DNA from: Bactericera cockerelli
Lineage: Eukaryota; Arthropoda; Insecta; Hemiptera; Triozidae
Assembly (NCBI GenBank): GCA_024516035.1
Contig: CM044956.1
Location: 24,123,383-24,187,382 of the forward strand
Length of the DNA: 64,000 bases
Direction: 5' to 3'
The translations under genes were made by a program, and so were the position numbers. The notes under the pieces are model-generated. The model was not told where the DNA came from, ran no database searches, and saw only the letters and a list, made by a program, of their open reading frames with translations. Shown piece by piece: positions 24,370-35,806 of the stretch. Position 1 is the first letter of the stretch; the number at the start of each line of letters is the position of its first letter.

Positions 24370-24818
24370 AAGAAGATCACGTGATAAAAAATCGTAAAAT
24401 TATTTTTTAGCATCCTTGGGTTGGCCGCCAACTTTTATCAAACTTGCCCATGTCTGTGCCAAAATTTTCTCGGGCAAATCTTGAGTGTTTCAAAGTGTAA
24501 AAAACTTACATGAGAATTTTTTTTCTATTCAGGTGTCAAAAAAGATACCAAACCAAACCGTAAAAAACAAAGTAGTGTAGCTAAAAACATCGAAATTTTG
24601 TTGGCTTTCTGCAGAATTGTTCAGAATCAACTCATCTTAAACAGGAAAAAAGTTCTGACCTGAAGAATAAGCCAAAGTCGGACTTTTTCAGAAAGTTGCA
24701 AAAAATCACTTTGTGCAGTTATAAAGGCGAATCCGAAAAAACGAATTGCAGATCCGGGCTGGAAATGTCGTCAGTAATCTACGATTAACGGGTGTAAACG
24801 TTTTTTTGGTCCACCCTG
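24370..24818 (-). repeat. right long TIR
   Basis: Inverted match of 22616-23067. Confidence 0.88.
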
Positions 24819-26290
24819 TATATTTCATTTACATATTAGACAATTTGAAACTCTTCTTAGGAATCTTAGGTGAGTCGAAAAATAGACTGAGAGCTATCTT
24901 GTCCACACTGCGTTTAAAATCCTGATTAAGTTTCAAATTAATGTTCACAAAAACATTGCAGAACTCTAAAGTATGAGTAAAAAAATTGATTCACTTTTAT
25001 GAATATTGTAATATTTACACTTGTTCTTCCCCCCTCCCTTTTATCTCTGTCCCCCTCCCTCACGCTACTCCCCTGACCCCTCTCCTTCCTTTTCCCTCCC
25101 TCTCTTCCGTTTCTCAATTAAAATATTATCTAAAATAGAAACGAGAATAATAATCAATGTGTGCACTTTACGCGAATCAATCATTCTGAAATTCCACGAA
25201 TAAATCATTGCGAATTTTCAGACATGAAAGAAGAATTAATTTCCATTATAAGTGAGAGAGAAGGAGAGGTAGAGAGAAAACAGATATACAGAGATCCTAA
25301 CAAAACAAATATTTACCGTTTCGAAAATGATTAATAATATTTTGATATTCCCCTACTTCATCCTCAATATCCTCATGCTATTAATTTTTACAGAGTTTTA
25401 CTCGTTTCTGCCCTGGAGGTTATTTGGATCCTCCCCTCCTCTTTTCCTCCTCCTTTACTTACCACCCCCTCCTCTCGTAACTAACTACCCTTCTATCTCC
25501 ATCTCGGAATTAGTGATGAGGACGTGAGTTTTCTCATTACTGATGATGGGCATGATTTCGGCAAACATTAGATTTAAAAACAAACAGATATGACGTGGAA
25601 AATTGTAATTTTAAAAGTGTGTATAACTGACAATAATGAAAATATTTTACAAACATGCACCCACACATGTAGCATGGTGCAATATGGTGCATATTACGAT
25701 TAAGTATATTTTTTAATAATGATATATTATGTCTAGTGTGGAGGTCAATTCTAATAATATAATGTGGACTATCTCTTTAACTCTATCAGAGAAACTAGAG
25801 GTATCATAACAACGGAAGATGAAGATTAAGAAAATGATTACAACAATATGTTTATTTTCCAATCTAGAGTAACAAAACTCCAATAGGTGTTTCATGTCGT
25901 AACAACCAAGAGTGTAATAATTGGGTAGCGAAACTTTACCACGTTACATATACTCGTACATAATATAGTGTGGATGAGTATCATTCGCGAGGGGACATTA
26001 TTAGTCTCCTAATTGTTGATTTTAAGTCTGAAAGTGTTCTGCTTCAATGTTTGTGATATAGGTATCTTATTTGAACTTTAGTTCCAAGGTGTAGGAGTAC
26101 ATTACATGGCCAAAGTTTTCCTTTGCGGCTCTTGACTTCGTATTTCATAAGAAGATGTCTTGCTTCCTAATATGCTTCGACATAATTTGGTTTTAATCTA
26201 AAAAGTCTAGGTTACATAATATTATGTGGCAAGTGGCAAGTATTAGTTAGAGAGTGAGACATAGTATTAGAATGGCAGCTAAGCTAGTGA
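24819..26290. other. unassigned DNA
   Basis: C/T-rich patches at 25025-25110 and 25430-25490 create short proline/serine ORFs. No gene supported. Confidence 0.4.
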
Positions 26291-26294
26291 GTCA

Positions 26295-26400
26295 GTACTG
26301 ACAAATATTTGTATTGGGCGGGGATCCAACTCTCAACCTGAAACCTTAGATAGGAGTGCTTGCAAGGCGCACATTATGTCTTGTTTGTTATTGCACATAA
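26295..26400 (-). repeat. possible tRNA-like SINE head
   Basis: Minus strand: GCGCCTTGCAAGCACTCCTA, then GGTTGAGAGTTGGATCCCCG as a B-box-like block. Weak. Confidence 0.25.
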
Positions 26401-26875
26401 GTAAGTATGTTAATCTGATAGTTATAAATTAATTGTACACTAATACCTCATTTATTTAATAATATGCATTTCCAGAAAACAATCGCAGTAGTAGAGAATG
26501 CCATATTAAATTATTATTAGCACCTTAAAAGGTGTACAATCAAACATACTTACATTCCATTTTCAAAACGCTGACTTTAAGTGCTATTAGTGATTGATTA
26601 TTTAATAATAAAAGTTATAGCTTCATTTAACCTTAACTAATTACATTTAATGAGTAAAGTCAAGTACGCATCCTTCCTTGGTCTCATTAGTCCTGTTACG
26701 TTTCATTAATATGCTTTTACTTTAAATGTAGCACCTCCGCATTCCTCAATGTCAATGAAGCGCTGGTGGAAGTGTCTCGTCTGGTCTTTGTTCTGAATGG
26801 GCTGCCGCAAAATTTACATGTATAGGTGCGATGTATGACTTGTGTCAAATCTCCTTATCCTTTCACAATACCTAC
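26401..26875. other. unassigned DNA
   Basis: No supported feature. Confidence 0.35.
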
Positions 26876-26877
26876 TT

Positions 26878-26965
26878 CCCGGCACTTCCCCGCGCGGCGT
26901 GGCGCCTCTCACCGGGAAGTGCCGCGAACAACAAACTTTTCGCCGGAAAGTTTAGTTCGAGCTGT
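26878..26965. other. GC-rich, CpG-dense hairpin patch
   Basis: CGGCACTTCCC at 26880-26890 and GGGAAGTGCCG at 26914-26924 form an 11-bp perfect stem around a GC-rich loop. AACTTTTCGCCGGAAAGTT, itself near-palindromic, follows at once. It stands out sharply against the AT-rich surroundings. It could be the edge of a decayed element or a CpG island, and no coding evidence decides between them. Confidence 0.5.
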
Positions 26966-29645
26966 GGAAACAAAATGACACATTTTCCAAACGACTTTAT
27001 TTAGGCTGCTCGAAATTTATGGGTTGGGTTCACCACAGCAGAAAACTTTGCGAATATAATTGGAACAGTAGTCGCTCCTTCTAAACAATGAGAGTTCAAA
27101 CTCGCGCCATGTTCATATTCTCGCAATGTAAAATTACCTTCTACCAAGTTATAAGCCACCCCATCCTAAAATTGTGTGTAAATTAAAGATCCTGGTAACC
27201 TTTATTTCTTTCGAAAGTAGAAGTAACCAAGAACTTAATTTTTTTCCGCATTTATTATTGCAACCAACTTAAGTTCACTGGGTAAAAATCTCTAGATCTG
27301 CTGATTGGTAATTGTTCCCAGTGTGTTCCAATTTTACATACGTAAGTATAGCATTACAATACTGGCAAGCCGTTACTAGATATACCTACATTTCAGAATC
27401 CCGCTGGTTACTTATTATATAATTATAATGTCATTAAATTTTCAAAGAGTGAAGGCATAACATTAAAACAACTTTCTTTTAATCTTTTCTATTCGCATGA
27501 TTTTTACCTTTAAATTATTCTTGATTAATCGCGTTCTCATTCCAGCAATTTGCTTTGGCTTTTACCTCGATGGATAATGAAATAGCACCCCACTCCTGTT
27601 CACTTAGTCATGAAACACCAACCAGAACCTACCTACTCACTTCGGAAAATTATTATTTTTTACGATCAATATTATCGTCATCATCAATTCTTATCAAAAA
27701 GCTTTAACTAATCCTGCTTTTCTTCTTTTGTGAGATGCTCTTTATTCTTTCGCGACAGGGATTTTTCACAGCTAATTGACTGTCAAGTCAATGAATTTGA
27801 AGACTTCATTTGAAGCGTAATTTTTTACTGCTTCTTTGATATAACCATCTTCAGTTTACTCTTACAGGTATAAAAAAACACCCATTTCCCTCTTAGCGTG
27901 TAATGTAAGCTGATCATTTGGCCCCGAAGTAATGTATATCGGTTCCGGGGCTTTAAACAAAAAACTGAAAAATGGGGGGTTTTGAGAGGGTACAAAACCC
28001 TTTCACGGGCTCTAAATTTTACGCCTGTGTTTGAAACAGCAATTTTTTCCCTCCACAAAATAATAATAAAAATGTTTTTTCTTTGTGTTATTATGTCACA
28101 ATTCTAGTTTATGATATCGGTTGTCTAGACTCTAGACTATTCTGGAAAAAGTATAAATATAAATGCCAATTTGACCACCGAAACGAAAAAAACTGACCAA
28201 GTTAGAGAGTTGGCACTTAAAAACATTCAAAATGAGGAACTCAGAAAACGGGTTTATACGAGATTCTCAGGCTGCACTACCCATAAGGAGAACTTGTGCT
28301 TCACCACAATATACAATATCTTGTACTATTTTTTTTTTACCTATATGTAATTCCGCCACTGTTCGCTCTTTCATATCAAAGCAACTAATCACGGGTTAAT
28401 TTTTTTTGTTTGTTGAAATTTTGGAATTTTTGATTGTAATAGAAAGTCGTGTGATGTTTACACCAGTTTATTTTTAGAAAATTTCAGAATCAGCTAGCTC
28501 AAGGAGAATGTCTCCTAAGACTAAATTAAAATATTGGTCCAGTGGAAACACTGGAAGTCATAATTATTTGGTGTTTACAATAATAAGGTAAATCGACTAG
28601 CGGTAGAAGAAAAATCTCTTATAGGTTCTTCGAGACGGTCATGTATACGCTTTGCTGAAAATGTTGATGAATCTAATAATAGACGTATTTTATGTCATAT
28701 ACTGCGAATCCTTTATGACGAGCCTCCTAAATGAAATTTACATACCTATATTCCCCCAATTCCCCATCCCTTTCTATATACTCTCGTCTCACATCACAAT
28801 CATACTATCAGGAGGTAGGGACAGCAGGAGAGACAGAACGAGCCATATATTTGTAACTCAAATAAATTGCCAACTTGTCACGAAACCGACAGTAAAGCTT
28901 TTTTCAGGGCTTTTAACTAAATTATCCCAATATCCCTCTCTCCCGCTATTCCATACTGATGCAAATATTATATATATATATTTTTTAGCAATGTATCCCC
29001 CTCCGAACTACAGCATATTACTTCGAAATTCTATGTTAACTACAGTACATCATTCATTGTAGAAACGGTGACGTTGGACAGATTAAAAAGAAAGTAAAAA
29101 ACTCACCACGCTACAAAAGAAAATCCTGATGAAGGAATTTTATACTATTCAGTTGTAGATTTATTTCTACGTTTTATGTAAAAATATAAATCACAACAAC
29201 AAAGCATATTTTTAGAGTTTGTGGACTTTTAGAGATTACTAAAATGAAATGGACAAGTGCAGTGAAGTTTCATGTCTGTGTCAGCAGCAAAGCACAATCT
29301 GACCATTTTTTAACTAAACAAACTTGAAAGATAACATTAAAGCAAAGTAACAAAATATTGAAATTGTCACAATCCCGATACAAATGAAGTCATGATCTAC
29401 ATGGGCGTTGATGTAAGAAACAGGGACGGCCGGTGCTAAGGAGCTGCGGAACTCCAGCACCCCCAGACGAAAAGGAAAGAAAAGATTTTTTTTCATGTCT
29501 CTCTAGCTTGTAGTGAATGAAAATCATTACGCATATTTCGAACAAAAATTCATAAAAATTATCTAATTATAATTAGATAAACCTTAGCCAAGCTTGATTG
29601 TAGAGAACATAAATATAAACTTTTGACCAATAAAGCTTTCATATT
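26966..29645. other. unassigned DNA
   Basis: Several ORFs of 60-136 aa (for example 28652-29062) show no recognisable domain and no codon pattern that I trust. The segment 27880-28050 is slightly more G+C-rich and may be a decayed repeat. Confidence 0.35.
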
Positions 29646-29649
29646 GGTT

Positions 29650-29746
29650 TTAGGGGCGAGCCAACTTCACGGAGCTATATCTAACGCGCTTCTTACTTTA
29701 GGGGCGAGCCAACTTCACGGAGCTATATCTAACGCGCTTCTTACTT
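29650..29746. repeat. exact 48-bp tandem duplication
   Basis: The block beginning TTAGGGGCGAGCCAACTTCA and ending CGCGCTTCTTACTT occurs twice, back to back, without a difference I can see. This suggests a recent duplication. Confidence 0.92.
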
Positions 29747-30068
29747 TTTGGCTTCTCCGTGCGGAACGCTGCCGCGCTCCGTAGAGCATTTCTCTTTTCT
29801 CTGCTCATGCCTTATTGAAAGAGAAGGCATGGAGCAACCAAACCTACCCGCACAGCGGGTTGGTCTCGGGGGAGACGAGAAGGAGGCAAATAGTGTCCGC
29901 TGAAAAATTTCTAACTGACTGCAGAGCTAATAGAGTGATGTGGTAAAAATTCGAATTATTTTTAGATTTCCGTTCAGAGGAGGAAGAGGGGAAGCCCTCC
30001 GGCTTCCCCTTCATCCACTGAACTAATTTACTGGTTCCTTCCGGAACTAACAATTAGTTCAAGGTCTC
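29747..30068. other. G+C-richer segment, unassigned
   Basis: Contains CATGCCTTATTGAAAGAGAAGGCATG, a short hairpin, and CCGCACAGCGGG. No gene supported. Confidence 0.35.
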
Positions 30069-30076
30069 CTTTGCGC

Positions 30077-31124
30077 TAGGGTTGTAAATTTGTAAGAAAT
30101 ATATCGATATTTCGATATATCGATATATCGTTGTCCTCGATATATCGAAAGGCGATATATCGAATGAAAATATATCGATATATCGATATATTAGATATCG
30201 ATATATTTGACAAAATATTATAACTCACAGGTCTTATAACTTATAACATAACAAAGTTTACAAAGGAAACGTTTACAAAGTAAACGTTCACCAGAAAATC
30301 CAGAAATTCTATCAATATTATAAATTTTCCTCTAATTAAGACATAGAAATAATACTTTTTTTATTATTATCCTCGTCTATTCATAGAATGGGAAAGTATT
30401 GTATTTGCCTATAATTTGACCTACCCAGGTTTTCACATTTCGGGACTTTTTCCAGGTTTTCACAAAAGAATGTTTCAGCCATTAGGGTGTGTGTCTGTGT
30501 GTAAATTTTTTTTCTCAAGGACGGTAATAGTTAGAAACTTGAAATTCGGTATGTATGTCACTCTTACGCCAGGTACGACACAAAAAAAATTTGGTTCTCA
30601 TCGGAGCAGTTTTTAGCGTAATTTTGACCACTTTTTGGCAGTAAATGGCCGTTCTCACTAAACTGTAGCAGATATCAAAAAAGTATGAGAGTCAACCCCC
30701 CTTAATGTGGGCTTTCAGATTGGATGTATTGCCACTAGATTTCAAAATTTTACAGCATAATTTGCATTTAACAGTATTAAAACCACTTAATTTTTCAAAA
30801 TGCACCCACACATCACTTCTTTTAGCTTTGCTAGCCATTTTCAAATTTAATTTAAAAAAAAAAAATGAAACAAAAAACAAAACGCGATACAGTGTTGTCA
30901 GCAGATCGGGAAAAATAAAAAATACCCTATTACCCTCTTTACAATGGTGTCGCTATAGTAATTTTTTTTTTTTTTTTTTACAAAAAAATGTCTACCGATA
31001 TATATCGGAATTCTTTTCGATATATCGACGATATATCGGAGGAAAAAATATATCGATATATATCGATATATCGCCCAAAAATATATCGATATATATCGGA
31101 TTTCGATATATCGCAACATCCCTA
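30077..31124 (-). mobile_element. hAT-family element, non-autonomous, 1048 bp
   Basis: The 8-bp target duplication CTTTGCGC lies at 30069-30076 and 31125-31132. The ends are TAGGGTTGTAAA and, inverted, TAGGGATGTTGC. Both subterminal regions are packed with CGATATATCG palindromes (about 30104-30205 and 31003-31113). A BED zinc-finger start lies inside on the minus strand. Exact 8-bp duplication, TAGGG tips and a BED finger together are diagnostic of hAT. The catalytic and dimerisation domains are missing, so this copy could move only with a transposase supplied in trans. Confidence 0.92.
30692..30838 (-). pseudogene. BED zinc-finger N-terminus of a hAT transposase, truncated
   Basis: Starting at the ATG whose complement is 30836-30838, the reading frame gives MASKAKRSDVWVHFEK, then NTVKCKLCCKILKSSG and NTSNLKAHIKG, then a stop. 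BED fingers bind DNA in hAT transposases and ZBED proteins. They have an aromatic-rich start (SDVWVHFEK), a C-x2-C pair (CKLC) and a histidine pair in NLKxHxxxxH. Here the first His is present (KAHIKG) but the frame ends before the second. This is about 49 residues of a protein normally near 600. The flanking TIRs and target duplication place it in the element at 30077-31124. Confidence 0.8.
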
Positions 31125-31132
31125 CTTTGCGC

Positions 31133-31489
31133 CTGACTCGGTCCGTGCCCTTTCGTTCCGCGAAATTTATGTTAATAATTTCACGTGTTTTTGTTTTGAA
31201 AATTAATTAATAATCGATAACAATTTATTTAATGATTTAAAGTACAGTGTAACAAATAACAATTTTATTAATCATTGAATTTACCTAACAGTTTATTTTA
31301 CCCAAAGTTTTGTAAACATAATATCGGTCTATAAGATTATAACATTTATTTTTATCCTTAATTTTGAATTCATTTTAAGATTAAATTTGTGCAATCAATT
31401 TAAGTTGGGTTTGAAACTTCTTATAAAGGATATTAAAATTAAATTAGCATTATCGATTCATTCTCTTTAAAGTTAAAAATGTATATTTT
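31133..31489. other. unassigned AT-rich DNA
   Basis: No feature seen. Confidence 0.4.
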
Positions 31490-32204
31490 ACTTCCGAGAA
31501 ATTTCTAATATTAGAAATCGGAAGTATTGTGTTCGTTTTTGTAAAAAAAAATATTTTTTTGCTCCGATTTCATTTCTTTTCATATTTCTGGACGTTTCAT
31601 AACCTACTGAGTAAATTTGGTTTTGTGTCTGTCTGTCGGTCTGTCGGTCTGTCTGTCTGTCTGTCGGTCTGTAAAAACGATTCCTTGTAACGCGCAAATC
31701 TCGGAAACTACTCTACCGATTTTGATGAAATTTTGCACACATCTAGGAGACATTCTGTAGATGGTCCCATTTTAAATTCATTGAATTCATACCAGCGGTT
31801 CTGGGTGAAAGAGACCATGCGCCTGACCACTAACTTTTTACTTAAACGCTTATATCTCGTGAACGGTACACTCGATTTCAATGAAATTTTGTGAGAATAT
31901 GCATATTATTGTTTAACATAGGTTATTTATATTTATTTTTAAATTAATTATAATTTGACTCTGATATTTAAGAAAATCCGAAATTTTTGACAAAAAAGTA
32001 AAAAAATAAGGACCACGACTTGCCGATACAGAATTTTTTGTAGAATCTAGAATGTATAAAAAACGATATTCTACCATATAAATTTCAAGAAAATCGGTTG
32101 AGTCGTTTTGGAGATACATGTAATTTTCTATAAAATCTCAAAATTGGCATGTGTTTACAATGTGAAGCAATCACGAGGAAGTATTGTGTCCATAATTGGC
32201 AGTG
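31490..32204 (-). repeat. family R, full-length inverted copy
   Basis: Starts with the hairpin end ACTTCCGAGAAATTTCTAAT and ends at CATAATTGGCAGTG, the complement of the family start. A longer GTCTGTCTGTCTGTCGGTCTG run marks its internal tandem. Closest in sequence to 17086-17798. Confidence 0.88.
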
Positions 32205-32639
32205 TTTTTACTTTTAGTATTGTTTTTTTTTTTATCACAGAGGAATTAGGTAATTACATTTCAAAGCCAGGTATGGAAAAACAAAATTAATTCAGTTGAC
32301 ATCTTATTAAGAATAAGTTTTCTTTGTTTTTACTTGACAAAAAAATGATTTCAAACATAGGTACATATATTTGATTCTGACTTTAATGAAAAAGCCATTC
32401 ACAAGTTTTGTTCGAAATCCAGCGAATGGATTCTACTCCAAATAATCAGTAAAGAGTAAGTCCTTTATAAATTCTTATTTTCTTTCTTTTGAACATTTTT
32501 TATTCTTATGTATGTTGAAAAAAAATCTACAATGGTCGTGAAAAATAAACGTTATTCCAAAATTATCATCATAATATATTTGCGTCAGCTAATCATTTTT
32601 ATAAATTAAAACAAATTAATTTATTATGATACTTAACCA
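32205..32639. other. unassigned DNA
   Basis: No supported feature. Confidence 0.4.
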
Positions 32640-32830
32640 CTCTAACTGAATTCTCGAAAATCACCATACGTGAGACTTGAACTATTGACCCCCTAGTTAG
32701 AATTCCCTCTCCCTGACATAACCACTTCACCACTAGGCCTTGCAGACATGTATTAAATGTTGCATAGTTTTTCTTTTCGTAAAATTTTGACAGCACCCCC
32801 AAACCAAATTCCCACCGGCCGCGCCTGGTA
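32640..32830 (-). repeat. tRNA-derived SINE
   Basis: The minus-strand head is well preserved: AAGGCCTAGTGGTGAAGTGG is a textbook A box, and GGGTCAATAGTTCAAGTCTC carries the B box. The CACCGGCCGCGCCTGG block at the high-coordinate side may belong to an adjoining repeat. Confidence 0.65.
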
Positions 32831-34203
32831 AGAAAGTAAATAAATAGTAGCAAGCACATAAATTGTTCAATACTGTAGAACTATAGAGTAAGTTGTTACT
32901 ATGCATGGCAGGGCACGTCGCGTCGTCCTATTTGACAAAAATATAAAGGAAAACAAAGGTCAAATAGGAGCGACATCATGATTTCCATGCAAGTCTGAGC
33001 GACACAACACAGGGATAGAAAGCTAAACTCGTACTTCGACTGTTTACTTCAAACCTTAACCCTTTGGTCTTTTTAGTAGATTAGATATACATCAGTGGTT
33101 ATCTGCACTTCTAGGCTCGATTCTAAAGTATAGCTAGAGTTTGCTTACTTCAATTCTAATAGTCTTCCATATTTCCCTATCCTGCATTACCTCTTTGGAA
33201 GAGGTAAATAACTGGATAATCCCCCACCTGTTGACTTGTGACAGTCGCACCCTATGGGCTAACCTTCGACTTCTCTTAACGGAAGATTTTCGTACTCAGC
33301 TCACGTTTTTGGCTTTGGATTTTTCTTTTCCATACTGTCCCCACTCCATTGTTATTAGTGGAGACATTTTTATTTTCAATTTACTTTGCTTGGAATTATT
33401 TGTTGCACGGGAATGCAATATGAGGTAGATTATGTACTCGATTTTATTGAGTCATTTGTGTGTCGGTTTACTCCAAATGACCTTCCATGCGTTTCCAAAT
33501 AACAATTTCCTTGCCCTTTCTTTGAAGGTAGAGTGAGTAATTTTCATTCGCGTCTGTAGAATTTTCAATTATTCTCAAAACGCACCAATTCTTTCCCCGT
33601 ACTACAGCATGGTACGAAATTATTGGTCTACTTCAACATGATATCGTTCGATACAAGGTTCAACCATTTCTTTGATACTTTTCTTAGCTAGCGTGATCCA
33701 TTCCATTCCCCTGGGGTGTGTTTTCATATTTTTAGTTGTTCAGTTTGACTGTGGTGACCGTGGAGCCGGGACCAGTTTGGACCACACAAACTTCTCAACA
33801 TCAAACTTACTGTCCTCAACTCACATTAAACTCATTGAAGGTTTTATTATCTAGATTTACTGTGCAAAATTTCAAACTTACTCAAAAAGCCAAAGATATT
33901 CAGGAGTTTCCAGACTTTTTTATTTACACATTGTCATCTTACACTAGTAGGTCCCTGTAACTTACCAGGTCCAAGCTGCAAGCTTTTCAATAATAATTCA
34001 TTCAAAACCATAAGTTACTTGTGTCAGTAGTCAGTACTGTCATTGTTCAGTGCACACCAGGACCCCAGGATAGGTTTTATCATGTTGGGTACTCCAGCAT
34101 TTGGCACAGGTATATTTAATATACCTACCTTCAAAAAAAAGCTAGTAAAATTTATAATCACTTGAGTAGCAGTAGTACATGACTTCCTATATAACCTACA
34201 ACC
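32831..34203. other. unassigned DNA
   Basis: ORFs of 60-95 aa at 33141-33960 have no recognisable domain. No repeat partner seen. Confidence 0.35.
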
Positions 34204-34205
34204 TA

Positions 34206-34245
34206 CAGGGTGTAACTAGACATTAAATTTTTTATGGGTGTGTAT
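34206..34245 (+). repeat. orphan CAGGGTG element end
   Basis: TA followed by CAGGGTGTAACTAGAC, like the tips of the elements at 22616, 49219 and 50575. No matching CACCCTG end follows before 49 kb, so this is a solo end or chance. Confidence 0.35.
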
Positions 34246-34250
34246 ATGAG

Positions 34251-34273
34251 AAAAAAAAAAAAAAAAAAAAAAA
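34251..34273. repeat. poly(A) run
   Basis: About 23 consecutive A. It may be a retroelement tail, but the upstream sequence is unassigned. Confidence 0.8.
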
Positions 34274-34658
34274 TAACCATAAGTTACTTACTTCCGAGAA
34301 AAAATATATGAGGGATACTTTCCAACAAAATCCCTAAAAAGGCGGCAACACGAAACATCTGGAAAATTTGATTTTATAGTTATAATGTGTACCCCTAATT
34401 TGGGGTCAAAAACCAATGTTTTACCCAGTATACTGTGAATAAAGTACTAATGAGGTGGCCATTGATTCCGCCATGTCTAGTTTGTTTCATTTTCTCTCGT
34501 TAGTCGTTAGATAGTCATGTTGTAAATTTATTGATAGCGTGTTGTTTATTCGCTTCTAAATTAGATATTTATCACTCTACCGTCAATCGTTAGCAAGTCT
34601 TTTATTAATGTATGTTGCTCTTCATACATAAGTAATTTATATGTCTCTTTGTATGGGG
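34274..34658. other. unassigned DNA
   Basis: No feature beyond its approach to a terminal hairpin motif. Confidence 0.35.
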
Positions 34659-34691
34659 CGTTCTTCAAACCTCGGCCGATGTGTTTGATTA
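34659..34691 (+). repeat. terminal hairpin motif, copy 2
   Basis: GGGGCGTTCTTC, AACCTCGGCCGATGTG, TTTGATT. Two bases of the palindrome are changed relative to 15660-15690. The sequence upstream (TCTCTTTGTAT) also matches. Confidence 0.75.
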
Positions 34692-34895
34692 TAAAAATAA
34701 ATGAAAGTTCATCTTTATTTATATTTTACATTTTTCAAATCTTTTGGGTACGTCTCAAAAAAGGTTTTTTTATATGAATTTCAGGCATAAACAATACGAT
34801 TCGTCTCTGTACGACGACAGTTCAATTGCGGTACTGATTCAGTTATTTTTACTTTCCTATCCTATACATAAAATGGATTGTAATGGAATCACCCA

Positions 34896-34990
34896 AAAAT
34901 TTTGATAGTCAGTTTTCAGTGCCATAACCCGTTTTAGGGTCCCTAGAGCCTAAATCCAAAATTTAAGCCATTGGTCCGTCTGTGTATATG

Positions 34991-35030
<40 letters not shown>

Positions 35031-35216
35031 CAAGATATCTCAAGAACGGTAAGAGTTATCGGTAGAGCTATAGTAATATGAACTTGAAATTTGGTATGTA
35101 ACCTCTTTTATGAAGAAGACGTGACACGAAACTTTTCTATGAAAACTTTTCCGCCGGTGAAGGGCTTTTGACCACCATCTGGCGCTGTTTGGTGGTTCTG
35201 ACCAAATGATAGAAGA
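34896..35216 (+). repeat. repeat with (TG)n core
   Basis: A (TG)n run at 34996-35028 is followed by GATATCTCAAGAACGGTAAG and AACTTGAAATTTGGTATGTA. A weaker copy of that second part lies inside the hAT element at about 30490-30570, so it is a dispersed sequence of unknown family. Confidence 0.55.
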
Positions 35217-35806
35217 TTCGATTTTCTTCAAATTTGTTTTATATGGTAGAAAACCGTTTTTTCTACATTCTAGATTCTACAAAAAATTCTGTATCGGCAA
35301 GTCGTGGTTCTTATTTTTTGACTTTATTGTCCAAAATTTCGGATTTTCTTAAATATCAGAGTCAAATTATAATTAATTAAAAATAAAATATAAAAAGCCT
35401 GTGTAAAACAATAATATGCATATACATACAAAATTTCATCAAAATCGGGTGTACCGTTCACGAGATATAAGCATTTAAGTAAAAAGTTAGTGGTCAGGCG
35501 CATGGTCTCTTTCACCCAGAGCCGCTAGTACGAGTTCGATGAATTTAAAATGGGACCATCTACAGAATGTCTCCTAGATGTGTACAAAATTTCATCAAAA
35601 TCGGTCGAGTAGTTTCCGAGATTTGCGCGTTACAAGGAATCGTTTTAACAGACCGACAGACGGACACAAAACCAAATTTGCTCAGGAGGTTATGAAACGT
35701 CCAGAAATATGAAAAAAATTGAAATCGGAGCAAAAAAATATTTTTTTTTTACAAAAACGAACACAATACTTCCGATTTCTAGTATTAGAAATTTCTCGGA
35801 AGTAAT
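35217..35806 (+). repeat. family R, 5'-truncated copy
   Basis: Begins in the CGATTTTCTTCAAATTTG region and continues to the hairpin end CGGAAGTAAT. Lacks the first ~130 bp of the family. Confidence 0.85.

Larger units (their letters stand above)
22616..24818. mobile_element. Tc1/mariner-superfamily element with 0.45-kb TIRs
   Basis: The ends are CAGGGTGGACCAAAAAAACG and its complement CGTTTTTTTGGTCCACCCTG, with TA on both sides (TATA is shared). Inverted arms extend from 22616 to about 23067 and from about 24370 to 24818, differing by scattered substitutions. The interior holds a transposase C-terminal remnant on the minus strand, a tRNA-like SINE head and a CT patch. The TA target, the CAGGGTG tips and the transposase tail agree on the superfamily. 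Stop codons and missing upstream domains show the copy is dead. Confidence 0.85.

Noticed and set aside
27825..28058. 77-aa minus-strand ORF as a conserved protein
   Set aside because: Low-complexity basic sequence over a probable decayed repeat; no family recognised.
28652..29062. 136-aa ORF as a gene
   Set aside because: Composition reflects AT-rich DNA (I, L, Y, F), with no domain or supporting context.
32690..32760. Functional tRNA genes at this and other A/B-box sites
   Set aside because: A and B boxes are present but the acceptor and anticodon arms do not pair, and most have SINE bodies attached.
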